A program made the translations under genes and the position numbers. DNA of 64,000 bases from Rhizohabitans arisaemae (GTDB lineage: Bacteria > Actinomycetota > Actinomycetes > Streptosporangiales > Streptosporangiaceae): the NCBI RefSeq assembly GCF_025996515.1, contig NZ_BLRH01000035.1, forward strand, positions 930,001 through 994,000, written 5' to 3'. Under the pieces are notes generated by a model. It ran no database searches. It was not told the DNA's origin and was given only the letters and a program-made list of their open reading frames with translations. The first letter of the stretch is position 1; every line of letters begins with the position of its first letter. Positions 7,682-17,276 of the stretch are shown piece by piece.

Positions 7682-10255
7682 TCAGGCGGTCGCCGTACGG
7701 TCGCGCTCCCGGGCCCGCAGCGCGCGCCGGACGCCGTCGGCGCCCTCGATCAGCAGGCGCCGCAGGGCGTGCGGCGGATCCTCGGCCCGCAGGTACCCCT
7801 CGGTGGACTCGATCGTCGACGGGTCGATGGCGAGCGCGGGGTAGCAGCCCGTGGCGAAGGTCTGCGCCGTGTCGAAGGTCCACTCCGACCAGATCCGCCC
7901 CACCTCGGCGAAGTACTTCTCCGTGTACGGGGCGAGCAGCTCGTCGTGGCCGGGGTGCAGGAAGCCGAGCACGGTGGAGCGGAGCACCGCCCCGGTCAGC
8001 GTGCCTCCGATGATCTGCTGCCAGGCCCGCTCCTTGCCCTCGGGCGTGGGCAGCGAGGCACGGCACATGCCGGCGGAGCGTTCGCCGGTCGCGGTCGGGT
8101 CCCGGCGCAGCTCGTCGTCGATCTCCTGGGCGGAGGCCGCGCCGGCCGAGACGAGGCTGTGCAGCACCGTCCAGCGCAGGTCGGCGTCGACGGTGAGCCC
8201 GTCGGGGACCGACTCACCCGAGAGGATGCCGCGCAGGAAGGCGACGTCGGCGTCCGAGGAGGCCACCCCCGCGAACGCGTTGAGGTAGGCGAGCTGCTTG
8301 TCGGAGCCCGGGGCCGCGTCCTTGACGAGCTCCCTGAGGGTGTCGGCGAGGAGGGCGAGCCCCTTCGCCCGCCAGGCCGGGTCGGTGTACTGCCGGACGG
8401 CCAGGGTCGCCTGCCGCAGCACCGTCTGGGTCACGGTGATGTCGGCGACGGACCCGATGCCGGAGCAGACCAGCCGGATGTAGTCGCGGGTGGCCATCTC
8501 GGCGTCCCGGGTCATGTCCCACGCCGCGGACCAGCACAGGGCGCGGGGGAGCGACTCGGCGAACTCGGTGATGCCCCCGTTCACCAGCGTGGCCAGGGAC
8601 CGCTCGTCCAGGCGGACCTTGGCGTAGGTGAGGTCGTCGTCGTTGACCAGGACCAGGTCCGGCCGCCGTTCCCCGACGAGCTCGGCGACCTGGGTCTTGG
8701 CGCCGACCACGTCCAGTTCCACCCGGGTGCGCCGGACCAGCGAGCCGTTTTCCCGGTCGTACAGACCGATCGCGACCCGGTGGGAGCGGAGGGTGGGGTA
8801 CTCCTGCGGAGCCTCCTGCAGCACCTCGAACTTCGTGAAATTTCCGGATTCGTCTACGTCGAAGGACGGGCGGAGCGTGTTGACCCACGAGGTCTCCAGC
8901 CACTCCTTGGTCCACGAGGACAGCTCCCGGCCCGACGTCCGCTCCAGGTGCGTCATCAGGTCCTGCAACGTGGTGTTGCCCCAGGCGTGCTCCTTGAAGT
9001 AGGCGCGCACCCCGGCGAGGAAGTTGTCCAGGCCCACCCAGGCGACGAGCTGCTTGAGGACGCTCGCGCCCTTGGCGTAGGTGATGCCGTCGAAGTTGAC
9101 CTCGACCGCCTGCATGTCGGGGATGTCGGCGGCGATCGGGTGGGTGCTCGGCAGCTGGTCCTGGCGGTAGGCCCAGGCCTTCTCCACATTGGCGAAGGTC
9201 GTCCACGCGCCCTGGCCCCACCGGGTGGCCTCGGCCTGGCAGAGCACCGACATGTAGGTGGCGAACGACTCGTTCAGCCACAGGTCGTCCCACCAGCGCA
9301 TGGTGACCAGGTCGCCGAACCACATGTGCGCCATCTCGTGCAGGATCGTCTCGGCGCGCCGCTCCACCAGGGCGTCGGTGACCCGGGACCGGAAGATGTA
9401 GTCCTCCAGGAAGGTCACGCAGCCCGCGTTCTCCATCGCGCCCGCGTTGAACTCGGGCACGAAGAGCTGATCGTACTTGCCGAACGGGTAGCGCAGGTCG
9501 AAGACGCGGTGGAAGAAGTCGAACCCCTGCCGGGTGACCTCGAAGATGTTGTCCGCGTCCAGGTGCTCGGCGAGCGAGGCCCGGCAGTAGATCCCCAACG
9601 GGATGCCGTCGTGCTCGTCCCGGACGACGTGGTAGGGACCGGCCACGAGCGCCGTGATGTACGTGGACATGCGCTGCGTCGGGGGGAAGCGCCAGCGCTT
9701 GGCCGCCTGGAGCCCGCCGTGCCCGCCCAGCGTGGACGCCGGCAGTTCGACGATCTCGTCGGGGGCCGTGTTGGAGACGGCCTGCCAGTCCGCCGGAGTG
9801 ATCACGGTGAGCTGGAAGACCGACTTCAGGTCGGGCTGGTCGAAACAGGCGTACATCCGGTGCGCGTCGGCGGTCTCGAACTGGGTGTGCAGGTACACCC
9901 GATCGTCGACCGGGTCGACGAACCGGTGCAACCCCTCGCCGGTACGCATGTAGGTGCAGTCCGCGTCGATGCGCAGCTCGTTCTCGGCCCGCAGGTCGGG
10001 GAGGGGAAACCGCCCCTTCGCCGAATCGTAGGCGGCCGGGTCCAAGGCGACGCCGTTCAGCACGACCTTGCGGATCTTTGCCCCCGCAAGGTCGATGAAG
10101 GTCGACGCGCCGGCTTGCGTACAGCCGAAGCGCACCGTCGTCACACTCTCGAACCTCTCCTCGCCCTCGGTGAGGTCCAGCTCCACCTGGTACGACTCGA
10201 CGGTGAGCAGCCGAGCCCGCTCCCGGGCCTCATCGCGGGTCAGGTTCCCTGCCAC
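7682..10255 (-). CDS. pepN: aminopeptidase N, M1 family
   Basis: An 857-residue zinc metallopeptidase of the M1 family. The substrate-anchoring exopeptidase motif GAMEN (in FNAGAMENAG) and the zinc site HEMAH, with the downstream glutamate in LNESFATYMS, are all intact. The length matches actinobacterial PepN, and the C-terminal ERAP1-like helical domain is complete. It removes N-terminal residues from peptides in the cytoplasm. M1 proteases of this type have been shown to trim class III lanthipeptide leaders in other actinomycetes, so a role in maturing the lanthipeptide encoded at 36.5-36.9 kb is possible but inferred. Confidence 0.95.
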   Translation of the reverse strand: MAGNLTRDEARERARLLTVESYQVELDLTEGEERFESVTTVRFGCTQAGASTFIDLAGAKIRKVVLNGVALDPAAYDSAKGRFPLPDLRAENELRIDADCTYMRTGEGLHRFVDPVDDRVYLHTQFETADAHRMYACFDQPDLKSVFQLTVITPADWQAVSNTAPDEIVELPASTLGGHGGLQAAKRWRFPPTQRMSTYITALVAGPYHVVRDEHDGIPLGIYCRASLAEHLDADNIFEVTRQGFDFFHRVFDLRYPFGKYDQLFVPEFNAGAMENAGCVTFLEDYIFRSRVTDALVERRAETILHEMAHMWFGDLVTMRWWDDLWLNESFATYMSVLCQAEATRWGQGAWTTFANVEKAWAYRQDQLPSTHPIAADIPDMQAVEVNFDGITYAKGASVLKQLVAWVGLDNFLAGVRAYFKEHAWGNTTLQDLMTHLERTSGRELSSWTKEWLETSWVNTLRPSFDVDESGNFTKFEVLQEAPQEYPTLRSHRVAIGLYDRENGSLVRRTRVELDVVGAKTQVAELVGERRPDLVLVNDDDLTYAKVRLDERSLATLVNGGITEFAESLPRALCWSAAWDMTRDAEMATRDYIRLVCSGIGSVADITVTQTVLRQATLAVRQYTDPAWRAKGLALLADTLRELVKDAAPGSDKQLAYLNAFAGVASSDADVAFLRGILSGESVPDGLTVDADLRWTVLHSLVSAGAASAQEIDDELRRDPTATGERSAGMCRASLPTPEGKERAWQQIIGGTLTGAVLRSTVLGFLHPGHDELLAPYTEKYFAEVGRIWSEWTFDTAQTFATGCYPALAIDPSTIESTEGYLRAEDPPHALRRLLIEGADGVRRALRARERDRTATA

Positions 10256-10502
10256 ATCCGCTCCTTACGCACTTCGCGAAGACAGCCCACGGTTTACGTG
10301 GGGTTGACTGAACGATGACTGAATCCTGCCATGCAGGACAGGAAATACGGCAAGCGTATCGGCGCCGGCCTCCACGGCCACGCCCCCCCGAGCCCGCCGA
10401 GTCCATCTCTACCCGATCAGATCATCGTTCGCGAGGGAATAGTCCCGGCACGGGCTCGGGTTGTCGAAGCCGAGACAGTTGTTTGATCAGTGGAGCTGAA
10501 CC

Positions 10503-11123
10503 GTGACCGAGCGAACGCGCGTTGACTTCTGGTTCGACCCGCTCTGCCCGTGGGCGTGGATGACGTCCAGGTGGCTGACCGAGGCCGCCGCCGTGCGCGA
10601 CCTGGCGCCGCGCTGGCATGTGATGAGCCTGGCGGTCCTCAACGAGGGCAAGGACATCCCCGACGACTACCGGGAGCTGCTGACGGGGGCGATCGGCCCG
10701 GTGCGGGTCTGCGCCGCGGTCGCGGAGCGGTACGGCGAGGACGCCCTCGGCCCCTTCTACACCGAACTCGGGACGCTCTGGCACAACGAGGGGCGCGGGG
10801 AGTTCCGCGACGGGTGGCGGACGGTTCTGGCGGAGGCGCTGGAGCGGGCCGGGTTCGACCGCGGGCTCGCCGACGAGATGGACTCCGACCGGCTGGACGG
10901 TGCGGTACGGCGTTCGCACGGCGAGGGCATCGGCCTGGTCGGCCAGGAGGTGGGCACCCCGGTCATCGCGGTCGAGGGGGTGGCGTTCTTCGGCCCGGTG
11001 GTCTCCCCGATTCCCCGGGGGGAGCAGGCGGGGCTGCTCTGGGACGGGGTTCGGCTGGTGGCGGGAACCGACGGGTTCTTCGAGCTCAAGCGCAGCCGTA
11101 CCCGCAAGCCGGTTTTCGACTGA
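10503..11123 (+). CDS. mycothiol-dependent nitroreductase, Rv2466c family
   Basis: A 206-residue DsbA-fold protein that closely follows mycobacterial Rv2466c: FWFDPLCPWAW, HVMSLAVLNE, VGTPVIAVEGVAFFGPV and the C-terminal FFELKRSRT. Rv2466c uses mycothiol to reduce nitro compounds and other substrates. The active site here reads CPWA instead of CPWC, so the resolving cysteine is lost and only a one-cysteine mechanism is possible. The GTG start at 10503 has GGAG a few bases upstream. It is followed 24 bases later by an aldehyde dehydrogenase, suggesting a detoxification operon. Confidence 0.88.
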   Translation: MTERTRVDFWFDPLCPWAWMTSRWLTEAAAVRDLAPRWHVMSLAVLNEGKDIPDDYRELLTGAIGPVRVCAAVAERYGEDALGPFYTELGTLWHNEGRGEFRDGWRTVLAEALERAGFDRGLADEMDSDRLDGAVRRSHGEGIGLVGQEVGTPVIAVEGVAFFGPVVSPIPRGEQAGLLWDGVRLVAGTDGFFELKRSRTRKPVFD

Positions 11124-11147
11124 TCTGTCAGGGTAAGAGGCGGTTCC

Positions 11148-12599
11148 ATGCGGCAGAACTACATCGACGGGGCGTGGACCCCCGCGATCTCGACCCGATC
11201 GGCGGGGGAGCGGACGTCCGACGACGGACCCCCGGCCGCCGAGGCGATCGACGTCCTGAACCCGGCGACCGAGGAGATCCTCGACCGGGTTCCCGCGGGT
11301 TCGCCCGACGATGTGGACCTGGCGGTCGCGGCGGCCCGCGCCGCCTTTCCCGCGTGGGCCGAGACGGCCCCCGCGGCCCGGGCCGCGGTCCTCTCCCGGG
11401 CCGCCGCGCTGATCCGGGAGCGGGCCGAGGAGATCGCCCGGATCGTCGTCGCCGACCTGGGCGCGCCGCTCGGGGTCGCGCTCAAGGTGCACACCCTGAT
11501 GCCCGCCGCGGTGCTGGACTCCTACGCCTCACTCGCGCAGACCTTCCCGTTCGACACCGGCCGGGTCGGCAACTCGCTGGTGGTCCGGGAGCCCGTGGGG
11601 GTGGTGGGCGCGATCACCCCGTGGAACTACCCGCTGCACCAGGTGGTCGCCAAGGTCGCCCCGGCCCTGGCCGCGGGGTGCACCGTGGTGGTGAAACCCT
11701 CGGAGGTCGCCCCGCTCGCGGCGTACGAGTTCGCCGCGATCCTGGCCGAGGCGGGGCTCCCGCCCGGGGTCTTCAACCTGGTCGGCGGCACCGGCCCGGT
11801 GGTGGGCGAGGCGATCGCGGCCCATCCGGACGTGGACGCGGTGTCCTTCACCGGCTCGGTCCGGGCCGGGCGCAGGGTCGCCGCCCTCGCCGCCACGACC
11901 GTCAAACGGGTCACCCTGGAGCTCGGCGGCAAGTCGGCGAACCTCATCCTCCCGGACGCCGACCTGCCCCGCGCGGTCAAGGTCGGGGTGGCGAAGGCCT
12001 TCCTCAACTCCGGCCAGACCTGCTCGGCCTGGACGCGGATGCTCGTGCCGGAGTCGAGCTATCCCGAGGCGGTGGCACTCGCGGCCGAGGCGGCCGCCGG
12101 GTACACCGTGGGCGACCCGCTCGCCGCGGACACCCGGCTTGGGCCGCTGGTCTCCGCCGCCCAGCGCGAGCGGGTCCTCGGCTACCTGCACCGGGGGGTC
12201 GAGGAGGGGGCACGGGTCGTCGCCGGCGGCACCGAGGTGCCCGCGGGCCGCGGGTTCTACGTCCGGCCGACGGTCCTCGCCGACGTGCGGCCCGGCATGG
12301 TCGTCGAACAGGAGGAGATCTTCGGCCCGGTTCTGTCGGTCCTGTCGTACGCCACCGAGGACGAGGCCGTCGCGATCGCCAACGGCACGCCGTACGGCCT
12401 GGCCGGCGGGGTCTGGTCGGCCTCGCAGGAGCGGGCGGTCGCGGTGGCCCGGCGGCTGCGGACCGGCCAGGTCGACATCAACGGCGGCGCCTGGAACATC
12501 CTGGCGCCCTTCGGCGGCTACAAGCAGTCCGGCGTCGGCCGCGAACTCGGCGTTCACGGCTTGGAGGAGTACCTGGAGGTCAAGTCCCTCCAGCTCTGA
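11148..12599 (+). CDS. NAD(P)-dependent aldehyde dehydrogenase
   Basis: A 483-residue member of the aldehyde dehydrogenase superfamily with full length. The general-base region [11 protein letters not shown], the catalytic cysteine in NSGQTCSAW, the cofactor-binding [10 protein letters not shown] and the EEIFGPVL motif are present. It oxidises an aldehyde to the acid; the substrate cannot be told from sequence. It follows the nitroreductase by 24 bases on the same strand and is closed by a hairpin at 12601-12629. A joint role in dealing with reactive electrophiles is plausible. Confidence 0.9.
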   Translation: MRQNYIDGAWTPAISTRSAGERTSDDGPPAAEAIDVLNPATEEILDRVPAGSPDDVDLAVAAARAAFPAWAETAPAARAAVLSRAAALIRERAEEIARIVVADLGAPLGVALKVHTLMPAAVLDSYASLAQTFPFDTGRVGNSLVVREPVGVVGAITPWNYPLHQVVAKVAPALAAGCTVVVKPSEVAPLAAYEFAAILAEAGLPPGVFNLVGGTGPVVGEAIAAHPDVDAVSFTGSVRAGRRVAALAATTVKRVTLELGGKSANLILPDADLPRAVKVGVAKAFLNSGQTCSAWTRMLVPESSYPEAVALAAEAAAGYTVGDPLAADTRLGPLVSAAQRERVLGYLHRGVEEGARVVAGGTEVPAGRGFYVRPTVLADVRPGMVVEQEEIFGPVLSVLSYATEDEAVAIANGTPYGLAGGVWSASQERAVAVARRLRTGQVDINGGAWNILAPFGGYKQSGVGRELGVHGLEEYLEVKSLQL

Positions 12600-12600
12600 C

Positions 12601-12629
12601 CGGCCTCGGGTGCGAGCCGTCCGAGGCCG
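12601..12629 (+). terminator. hairpin after the aldehyde dehydrogenase
   Basis: Nine-base perfect arms CGGCCTCGG (12601-12609) and CCGAGGCCG (12621-12629), starting one base after the stop codon. No U-tract follows. Confidence 0.6.
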
Positions 12630-12722
12630 CCCCCGTCCCCGGCGGGTGGGAAGGAGCGGGCCCGAGGCCGTACCGGATCTTCCGGCCCGGTGGGTGTACG
12701 GCCTGCGGCGGCCCGCGCCGGG

Positions 12723-13199
12723 TCAGCGCAGGCCGGACATGATCTTGCGGCGGACGTCCTTGGGGAGGTGGTCGATGTAGAGCGTCCCGTTCAAGTGGTC
12801 CGTCTCGTGCTGCAGGCAGCGGGCGAGGTGCGCCCGGCCCCGGACCTCGACGGGGCGGCCGAGCCGGTCCACGCCCCGGACGGTGGCCCCGACCGCGCGG
12901 GGGGTCGGCTCGTAGTGGCCGAGGACGGACAGGCACCCCTCTTCGTCCACGACGCTCTCCACGTCGTCGACGGTCAGTTCGGGGTTGACCACGTGCCCCT
13001 TGCGCCCCGCGCAGTCGAACACGAAGATCCTCAAACCCACGCCGATCTGGGGCGCGGCGAGCCCGACCCCCTCGGCGGCGTACATGGATTCGAACATGTC
13101 GTCGATCAGCCGCCGCAGGTCCCGGTCGAAGGTCGTCACGGTCTCGGCGGGGGTACGGAGCACCGGGTCGCCGAGCTGGCGGATCTCGTGGACGGTCAT
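12723..13199 (-). CDS. def: peptide deformylase
   Basis: A 158-residue iron/zinc enzyme that removes the formyl group from nascent protein N-termini. All three family motifs are visible: GVGLAAPQIG, EEGCLSV and QHETDHLNG. I chose the ATG at 13199 because GGAG lies five bases upstream; a GTG at 13205 overlaps that site. It converges on the aldehyde dehydrogenase and diverges from rpiB. Actinomycetes often carry several deformylases, and this short form may be one paralogue. Confidence 0.93.
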   Translation of the reverse strand: MTVHEIRQLGDPVLRTPAETVTTFDRDLRRLIDDMFESMYAAEGVGLAAPQIGVGLRIFVFDCAGRKGHVVNPELTVDDVESVVDEEGCLSVLGHYEPTPRAVGATVRGVDRLGRPVEVRGRAHLARCLQHETDHLNGTLYIDHLPKDVRRKIMSGLR

Positions 13200-13271
13200 G
13201 AACACTCCGGGAGTAAGAGTCGACGTGGCGGTGTGGCCGTTACTCTATCGGGCCTGACAGACTAGGGCGCT

Positions 13272-13739
13272 GTGCGTGTCTACATCGGGGCCGACCATGC
13301 CGGCTATGAACTCAAGAATCACCTGGTCACCTGGCTCAAGGAGCAGGGCCACGACCCGGTCGACTGCGGTCCGTTCGTCTACGACGGGCAGGACGACTAC
13401 CCGCCCTTCGTGCTCCGCGCCGCGGCCGGGACGGCGGCGGAACCGGGGAGCCTCGGCATCGTGATCGGCGGCTCCGGCAACGGCGAGGCGATCGCCGCCA
13501 ACAAGGTCGCCGGGGTACGGGCGGCGCTGGTCTGGAGCGAGGAGACCGCGACGCTCGGGCGTGAGCACAACGACGCCAACGTGATCAGCGTCGGCTCCCG
13601 CATGCACTCCCAGGAGGAGGCGACCCGGTTCGTCGAGGTCTTCCTGGCCACGCCGTACTCCGGCGCGGAGCGGCACACCCGCCGGATCGAGATGCTCTCG
13701 GCCTACGAGCGGACCGGCGAACTGCCCCCGCTGCCCTAG
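13272..13739 (+). CDS. rpiB: ribose-5-phosphate isomerase B
   Basis: A 155-residue member of the RpiB/LacAB family, interconverting ribose 5-phosphate and ribulose 5-phosphate in the pentose phosphate pathway. It has the opening GADHAGYELK, the phosphate-binding GGSGNGEAIAANK and the EHNDANVISVGSRM segment. GSGNG carries Asn where many RpiB proteins have the catalytic Cys or Thr; this variant is usual in actinobacteria. Start is GTG at 13272. Its stop overlaps the stop of a small convergent gene. Confidence 0.93.
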   Translation: MRVYIGADHAGYELKNHLVTWLKEQGHDPVDCGPFVYDGQDDYPPFVLRAAAGTAAEPGSLGIVIGGSGNGEAIAANKVAGVRAALVWSEETATLGREHNDANVISVGSRMHSQEEATRFVEVFLATPYSGAERHTRRIEMLSAYERTGELPPLP

Positions 13740-13909
13740 GACGGCAGGTCCTCCGGCTCGCTTTTCCGCGGGCCGGAGGCCTTACCCCGTGATTCGTGCT
13801 GCCTGCCCGACTCGTCGCGGAGGGGCCGCGAGTCGGCGGCCGCCTCCTGCTCGGGCGAGGTCCGTGAGACGTCGCGGGCCCGCATCGCCGTGATCGTCGT
13901 GATTCGCAT
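13736..13909 (-). CDS. small charged protein, unknown
   Basis: A 57-residue hydrophilic protein beginning MRITTITAMRARDVS and ending in an acidic EPEDLPS tail after a basic patch. Nearly every codon ends in G or C, as in neighbouring genes, which supports real coding. A second ATG at 13885 (MRARDVS) is an alternative start. It converges with rpiB, their stop codons overlapping by three bases. No family is recognised. Confidence 0.5.
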   Translation of the reverse strand: MRITTITAMRARDVSRTSPEQEAAADSRPLRDESGRQHESRGKASGPRKSEPEDLPS

Positions 13910-13970
13910 CCCCTGGATCGCCACCAGCCCACAGTACGGCCGGAGCGCGGCCCCCACCAGGGTGGGCCGG

Positions 13971-15212
13971 TCAGAACATCAGGCCGCAGTGCGGCTTGAC
14001 GCCCCAGGACATCGCCGTGGACAGGTGCGCGACCGCCCCCGGCCGGTGCTCGGAGACCAACCCGGCGGTGTGGTAGGAGCCGAGGGACTCCCCGCCGAGA
14101 TAGGCCGAGCCGAGCGCCTGCACCGGGACCGTCAGATCCGCGGGGTCCCCGGTGGGCGTGCAGGTGCCCCCCGAGCGGTCGCCGGAGAGCCGGAAGCGCC
14201 GCTCGTTCCACGGGCACACCGGGTCGGTCACGTCGATCACGACGTCCACCGGCGCGGCGTAGGCCCGCATCCCCAGCGCGCGGTCCACGTCCACGAGGCG
14301 GACCCAGAGCTCGTCCGACCAGGTGGAGTGCAGATGGCGGGGCTCGGCCAGCAGCCGGGTCAGGGGGTCGTCCACCGGGCCCTGGGCGACCACGGTGGAG
14401 ACCAGGTCCCGGTCCAGGAGCTGCCGCCACGTCACGGCGTACGCGGCGGGGTCGAGGGCGACCAGGTCGACCAGGGTCAGCTCGCAGTCGGGCACCCCGT
14501 GGGAGTCCCATCCGTCTTTGATCCGGAACAGGGCGTAGCCTCGCGGCCCGGTCGCGTCCTCCACGATCACGCCGCGCAGCGGTCCCGACCCCCGTCTGCG
14601 GCTTTCGCCGTCGGACAGGCGGGAGTTCCAGCGCGCCTCCGTCCGCTCGTATCTGCCCGGACGAAGCGGCACCGCCTCGGCGTGCACCTTCGCCAGGTCC
14701 TGCCGGGCCTCGTCCACCTTGCCCGGCCGCAGCAGCCGGACCCGCAGCCCGGGATCGTCCGGGGCGTCCCGGACGTAGGCCGTCGACCCCCGGGTGGGGA
14801 TGCGGTACGACAGCTCGTGCGAGGCCACGCCGTAGCCGTACCGCCGGTAGATCGGGGACTCCGAGGCGTACAGCGCGGCCACCGCCTCCCCGCCCTCGTG
14901 CAAATCGGTGAGCTGCCGGGTCATCAGCGACCGCAGGATTCCGCGGCGGCGATGGGAGGGGTCCACCGCGACCGCCGTCACCCCGGCCACCTCGCGGACA
15001 CCGCCGGGAACCGCCATCCGCAAGCTGTACAGGGCGGTGCCGCCCACCGGTGCGGAGCCGTCGAAGGCGACCAGGGTCCGGTCGAACTCCTGCATCGCGC
15101 TGAAGAGCGCGCCTTCCGTCTCGTCTCCCTCGATGTTGAAGGCCTCGACGTCCACGGCCGCGAACGCGGGCCACTCCTCGGCCTGGACCGGCCGGATCGG
15201 ATAAGAGTTCAT
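13971..15212 (-). CDS. Eis-type GNAT N-acetyltransferase
   Basis: About 413 residues with two GNAT-like halves and a C-terminal SCP2-like domain, as in the Eis family. The acetyl-CoA site reads VAVDPSHRRRGILRSLM. The protein ends in a free phenylalanine (MSWGVKPHCGLMF); in Eis enzymes the C-terminal carboxylate acts in catalysis, so this end looks functional. Mycobacterial Eis acetylates aminoglycosides at several positions, and homologues vary in substrate. The ATG at 15212 is chosen; a GTG at 15221 adds three residues, and neither has a clear ribosome-binding site. Confidence 0.88.
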   Translation of the reverse strand: MNSYPIRPVQAEEWPAFAAVDVEAFNIEGDETEGALFSAMQEFDRTLVAFDGSAPVGGTALYSLRMAVPGGVREVAGVTAVAVDPSHRRRGILRSLMTRQLTDLHEGGEAVAALYASESPIYRRYGYGVASHELSYRIPTRGSTAYVRDAPDDPGLRVRLLRPGKVDEARQDLAKVHAEAVPLRPGRYERTEARWNSRLSDGESRRRGSGPLRGVIVEDATGPRGYALFRIKDGWDSHGVPDCELTLVDLVALDPAAYAVTWRQLLDRDLVSTVVAQGPVDDPLTRLLAEPRHLHSTWSDELWVRLVDVDRALGMRAYAAPVDVVIDVTDPVCPWNERRFRLSGDRSGGTCTPTGDPADLTVPVQALGSAYLGGESLGSYHTAGLVSEHRPGAVAHLSTAMSWGVKPHCGLMF

Positions 15213-15342
15213 ACTGCCCACGCTAGCCAGAGTGGGCCGTGGCCCGCGAACCCTTATCGGGGGCCCTGATCAGGCTCGTCGCGCGGCGCACGGGCAAGTC
15301 GGATGCTCATCCGGCCTCGGGAACGATACAGTCAAACGCATC

Positions 15343-16455
15343 ATGAGTCCCCGACCGGCGTCGTTCATCCCAGCTCGGCTCCGTGCGTTCCTGGCCCCAG
15401 TGGGGTACATATCCCGGTTCGCACGGCGAGGGCCGCACGCCAGGGATCACGGCCTGCTGATCCTACTCGGACTCGCCTCACTCCTGCTCGGCGGGTTCGC
15501 CGCGCGGTTCTCCCCGGTCTGGTTCTCCCCGAGCATCCTCATCCTCGTCGTGCTCGTCGGCGGGCTCCAGCTCCGCCTGCGCAGCCTCGTCCTCCTGCTC
15601 GCCGCGGTCGTCGTCTCCGTCGGCTACATCGCCGTCGTGCTCGGGCTGCCCGCGGTCGGCCCCGGCCTGCTGGTCACCCTCGCCGTCACCACCACGCTCG
15701 CCGTGGTCATGGCGCGCACCCGGGGCAAGCTCGGCGTGCAGGGCCTGCGGGGCGACGCCATGCTCCTGGAGCTCCGAGACCGGCTCAAGAGCCAGAGCGA
15801 GCTGCCGAGGCTCCCCCGGGACTGGGGGGAGAAGGTCGTGCTCAAGCAGGCGGGCGGCTCCTCCTTCGGCGGGGACTTCGTCGTCTCGCTCCGGGAGGGG
15901 AACCGGCTGGAGGTGGCGCTCGTCGACGTCTCCGGCAAGGGGGTCGACGCGGGCACCAGGGCGCTGATGCTCTCGGGGACGTTCGGCGGGCTCCTCGGCT
16001 CGGTCGCGGGCTCGGACTTCCTCGCCGCCTGCAACAACTACCTGCACCGGCAGCGGGAGAGCGAGGGCTTCGTCACCGCGGTCCACCTCCAGGTGGACCT
16101 CGACTCCGGGAAGTACACGATCACCTCGGCGGGGCACCCGCCCGTGGTCAAGTTCGACGCCGGGACCGGCACCTGGCTGGTCGCCGCGACCAAGGGGGTC
16201 GTCCTCGGGGTCGTGCCCGACCTGCACTGCGAGCCCGACAGCGGCACCCTTCGCAAGGGCGACGCCCTCCTGCTCTACACCGACGGCCTCATCGAGCAGC
16301 CGGGACGGGACATCGACGCAGGGCTGGACAAGCTCCTCGGGGAGGCGGAGCGCCTGCTGGCGTCCGGCTACCGGGAGGGGGCCAGAGCGCTGGTGAACAC
16401 CATGTCGGCCGGTCACAACGACGACTGCGCCCTGGTCCTGATCTGGCGGCCCTGA
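15343..16455 (+). CDS. membrane PP2C/SpoIIE-type serine phosphatase
   Basis: A 370-residue protein with four to five hydrophobic segments in the first 130 residues (from GLLILLGLASLLLGG) and a C-terminal SpoIIE-type phosphatase domain (about 160-368). The domain shows FGGDFV, VDVSGKGVDAG, TSAGHPP, LLLYTDGL and a closing GHNDDCALVL. Such enzymes usually dephosphorylate anti-sigma-factor antagonists, so a role in a partner-switch pathway at the membrane is likely. It converges with a response regulator gene, the two stops being 47 bases apart around a small hairpin. Confidence 0.9.
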   Translation: MSPRPASFIPARLRAFLAPVGYISRFARRGPHARDHGLLILLGLASLLLGGFAARFSPVWFSPSILILVVLVGGLQLRLRSLVLLLAAVVVSVGYIAVVLGLPAVGPGLLVTLAVTTTLAVVMARTRGKLGVQGLRGDAMLLELRDRLKSQSELPRLPRDWGEKVVLKQAGGSSFGGDFVVSLREGNRLEVALVDVSGKGVDAGTRALMLSGTFGGLLGSVAGSDFLAACNNYLHRQRESEGFVTAVHLQVDLDSGKYTITSAGHPPVVKFDAGTGTWLVAATKGVVLGVVPDLHCEPDSGTLRKGDALLLYTDGLIEQPGRDIDAGLDKLLGEAERLLASGYREGARALVNTMSAGHNDDCALVLIWRP

Positions 16456-16475
16456 CCCCGGCGACCGAGATTCAC

Positions 16476-16496
16476 GGCCCGAGTCCGGTACGGGCC
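16476..16496. terminator. short hairpin between convergent genes
   Basis: GGCCCG (16476-16481) pairs with CGGGCC (16491-16496) between the stops of the phosphatase and the response regulator. It could terminate either transcript. The stem is only six base pairs. Confidence 0.35.
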
Positions 16497-16502
16497 ACGC
16501 GG

Positions 16503-17108
16503 TTACAGCCAGCCGGAGTCGGTGGCGATGCGGATGGCGTCGATCCGGTTGCGGGCCCCGGTCTTGCACATGATCCGCGAGAGGTGGTTCCGGACCGTTC
16601 CCACGGAGAGGAAGAGGCGTGAGGCGATCTCCGCCGAGGGGGAGCCGTCCGCCGCGAGGCGCAGGACGTCGACCTCCCTGCGGGTCAGCGGGCTGTCCGC
16701 GGTCTGCAGCGCGGCGATCGCGAGCTCGGTGTCGATCGCGCGGTGGCCCGCGGCCATCCGGCGGATCCCGGCGGCCAGGCTCTCCGGCGCCACCGTCTTG
16801 CCCATGAACCCCAGCGCGCGGGCCGCCAGGGCCCGGCGGGCCAGACCGGGGTTGGGCCGGACGGAGAGGATCAGGACCCGGCACGCCGGAGCCTTCTCGT
16901 GGACCCGCGCGGCGACGGCGAACCCGTCCGTGCCCGGCAGTTCCAGGTCGATCACGGCGATGGCCGGCTCGAACTCCAGGACCGCGGGGACGACGTCCTC
17001 TCCGCTCTCCACGTCGGCGACGACGGTGAGATCGGGTTCACCGTTGAGAAACTCCACGAGCCCGCGGCGGGTCAACGGCGCGTGCTCGGCAACCAGAATG
17101 CGGATCAA
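16503..17108 (-). CDS. NarL/RamR-type response regulator
   Basis: A 201-residue two-domain regulator. The receiver has the phosphorylatable Asp in VIDLELPG and the conserved Lys in FMGKT, but the first acidic pair reads EH (VAEHAPL) instead of two acids. The C-terminal LuxR HTH reads SPLTRREVDVLRLAADG to GTVRNHLSRI. I chose the TTG at 17108, which has GAGGGA five bases upstream; the product then begins MIRILVAEH. It closely resembles the regulator at 32223, which also starts with TTG, so the two are probably paralogues of the RamR/DesR group. Confidence 0.88.
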   Translation of the reverse strand: MIRILVAEHAPLTRRGLVEFLNGEPDLTVVADVESGEDVVPAVLEFEPAIAVIDLELPGTDGFAVAARVHEKAPACRVLILSVRPNPGLARRALAARALGFMGKTVAPESLAAGIRRMAAGHRAIDTELAIAALQTADSPLTRREVDVLRLAADGSPSAEIASRLFLSVGTVRNHLSRIMCKTGARNRIDAIRIATDSGWL

Positions 17109-17276
17109 GACAGTCCCTCGCTCGGTTTCCGCTTCCAAGAGTGATCGCATGGTGGCGCAGTGTCAACGCAGTCTCCAGGTTGGGTAGAGGTTACGCAAGT
17201 CCTGCGGCGGCGGCGCGGGCGGCCTCGCGGGGTTACGATCGACCACAGGGTTTCTCCGATGCGGGGGTAGCAGAAC

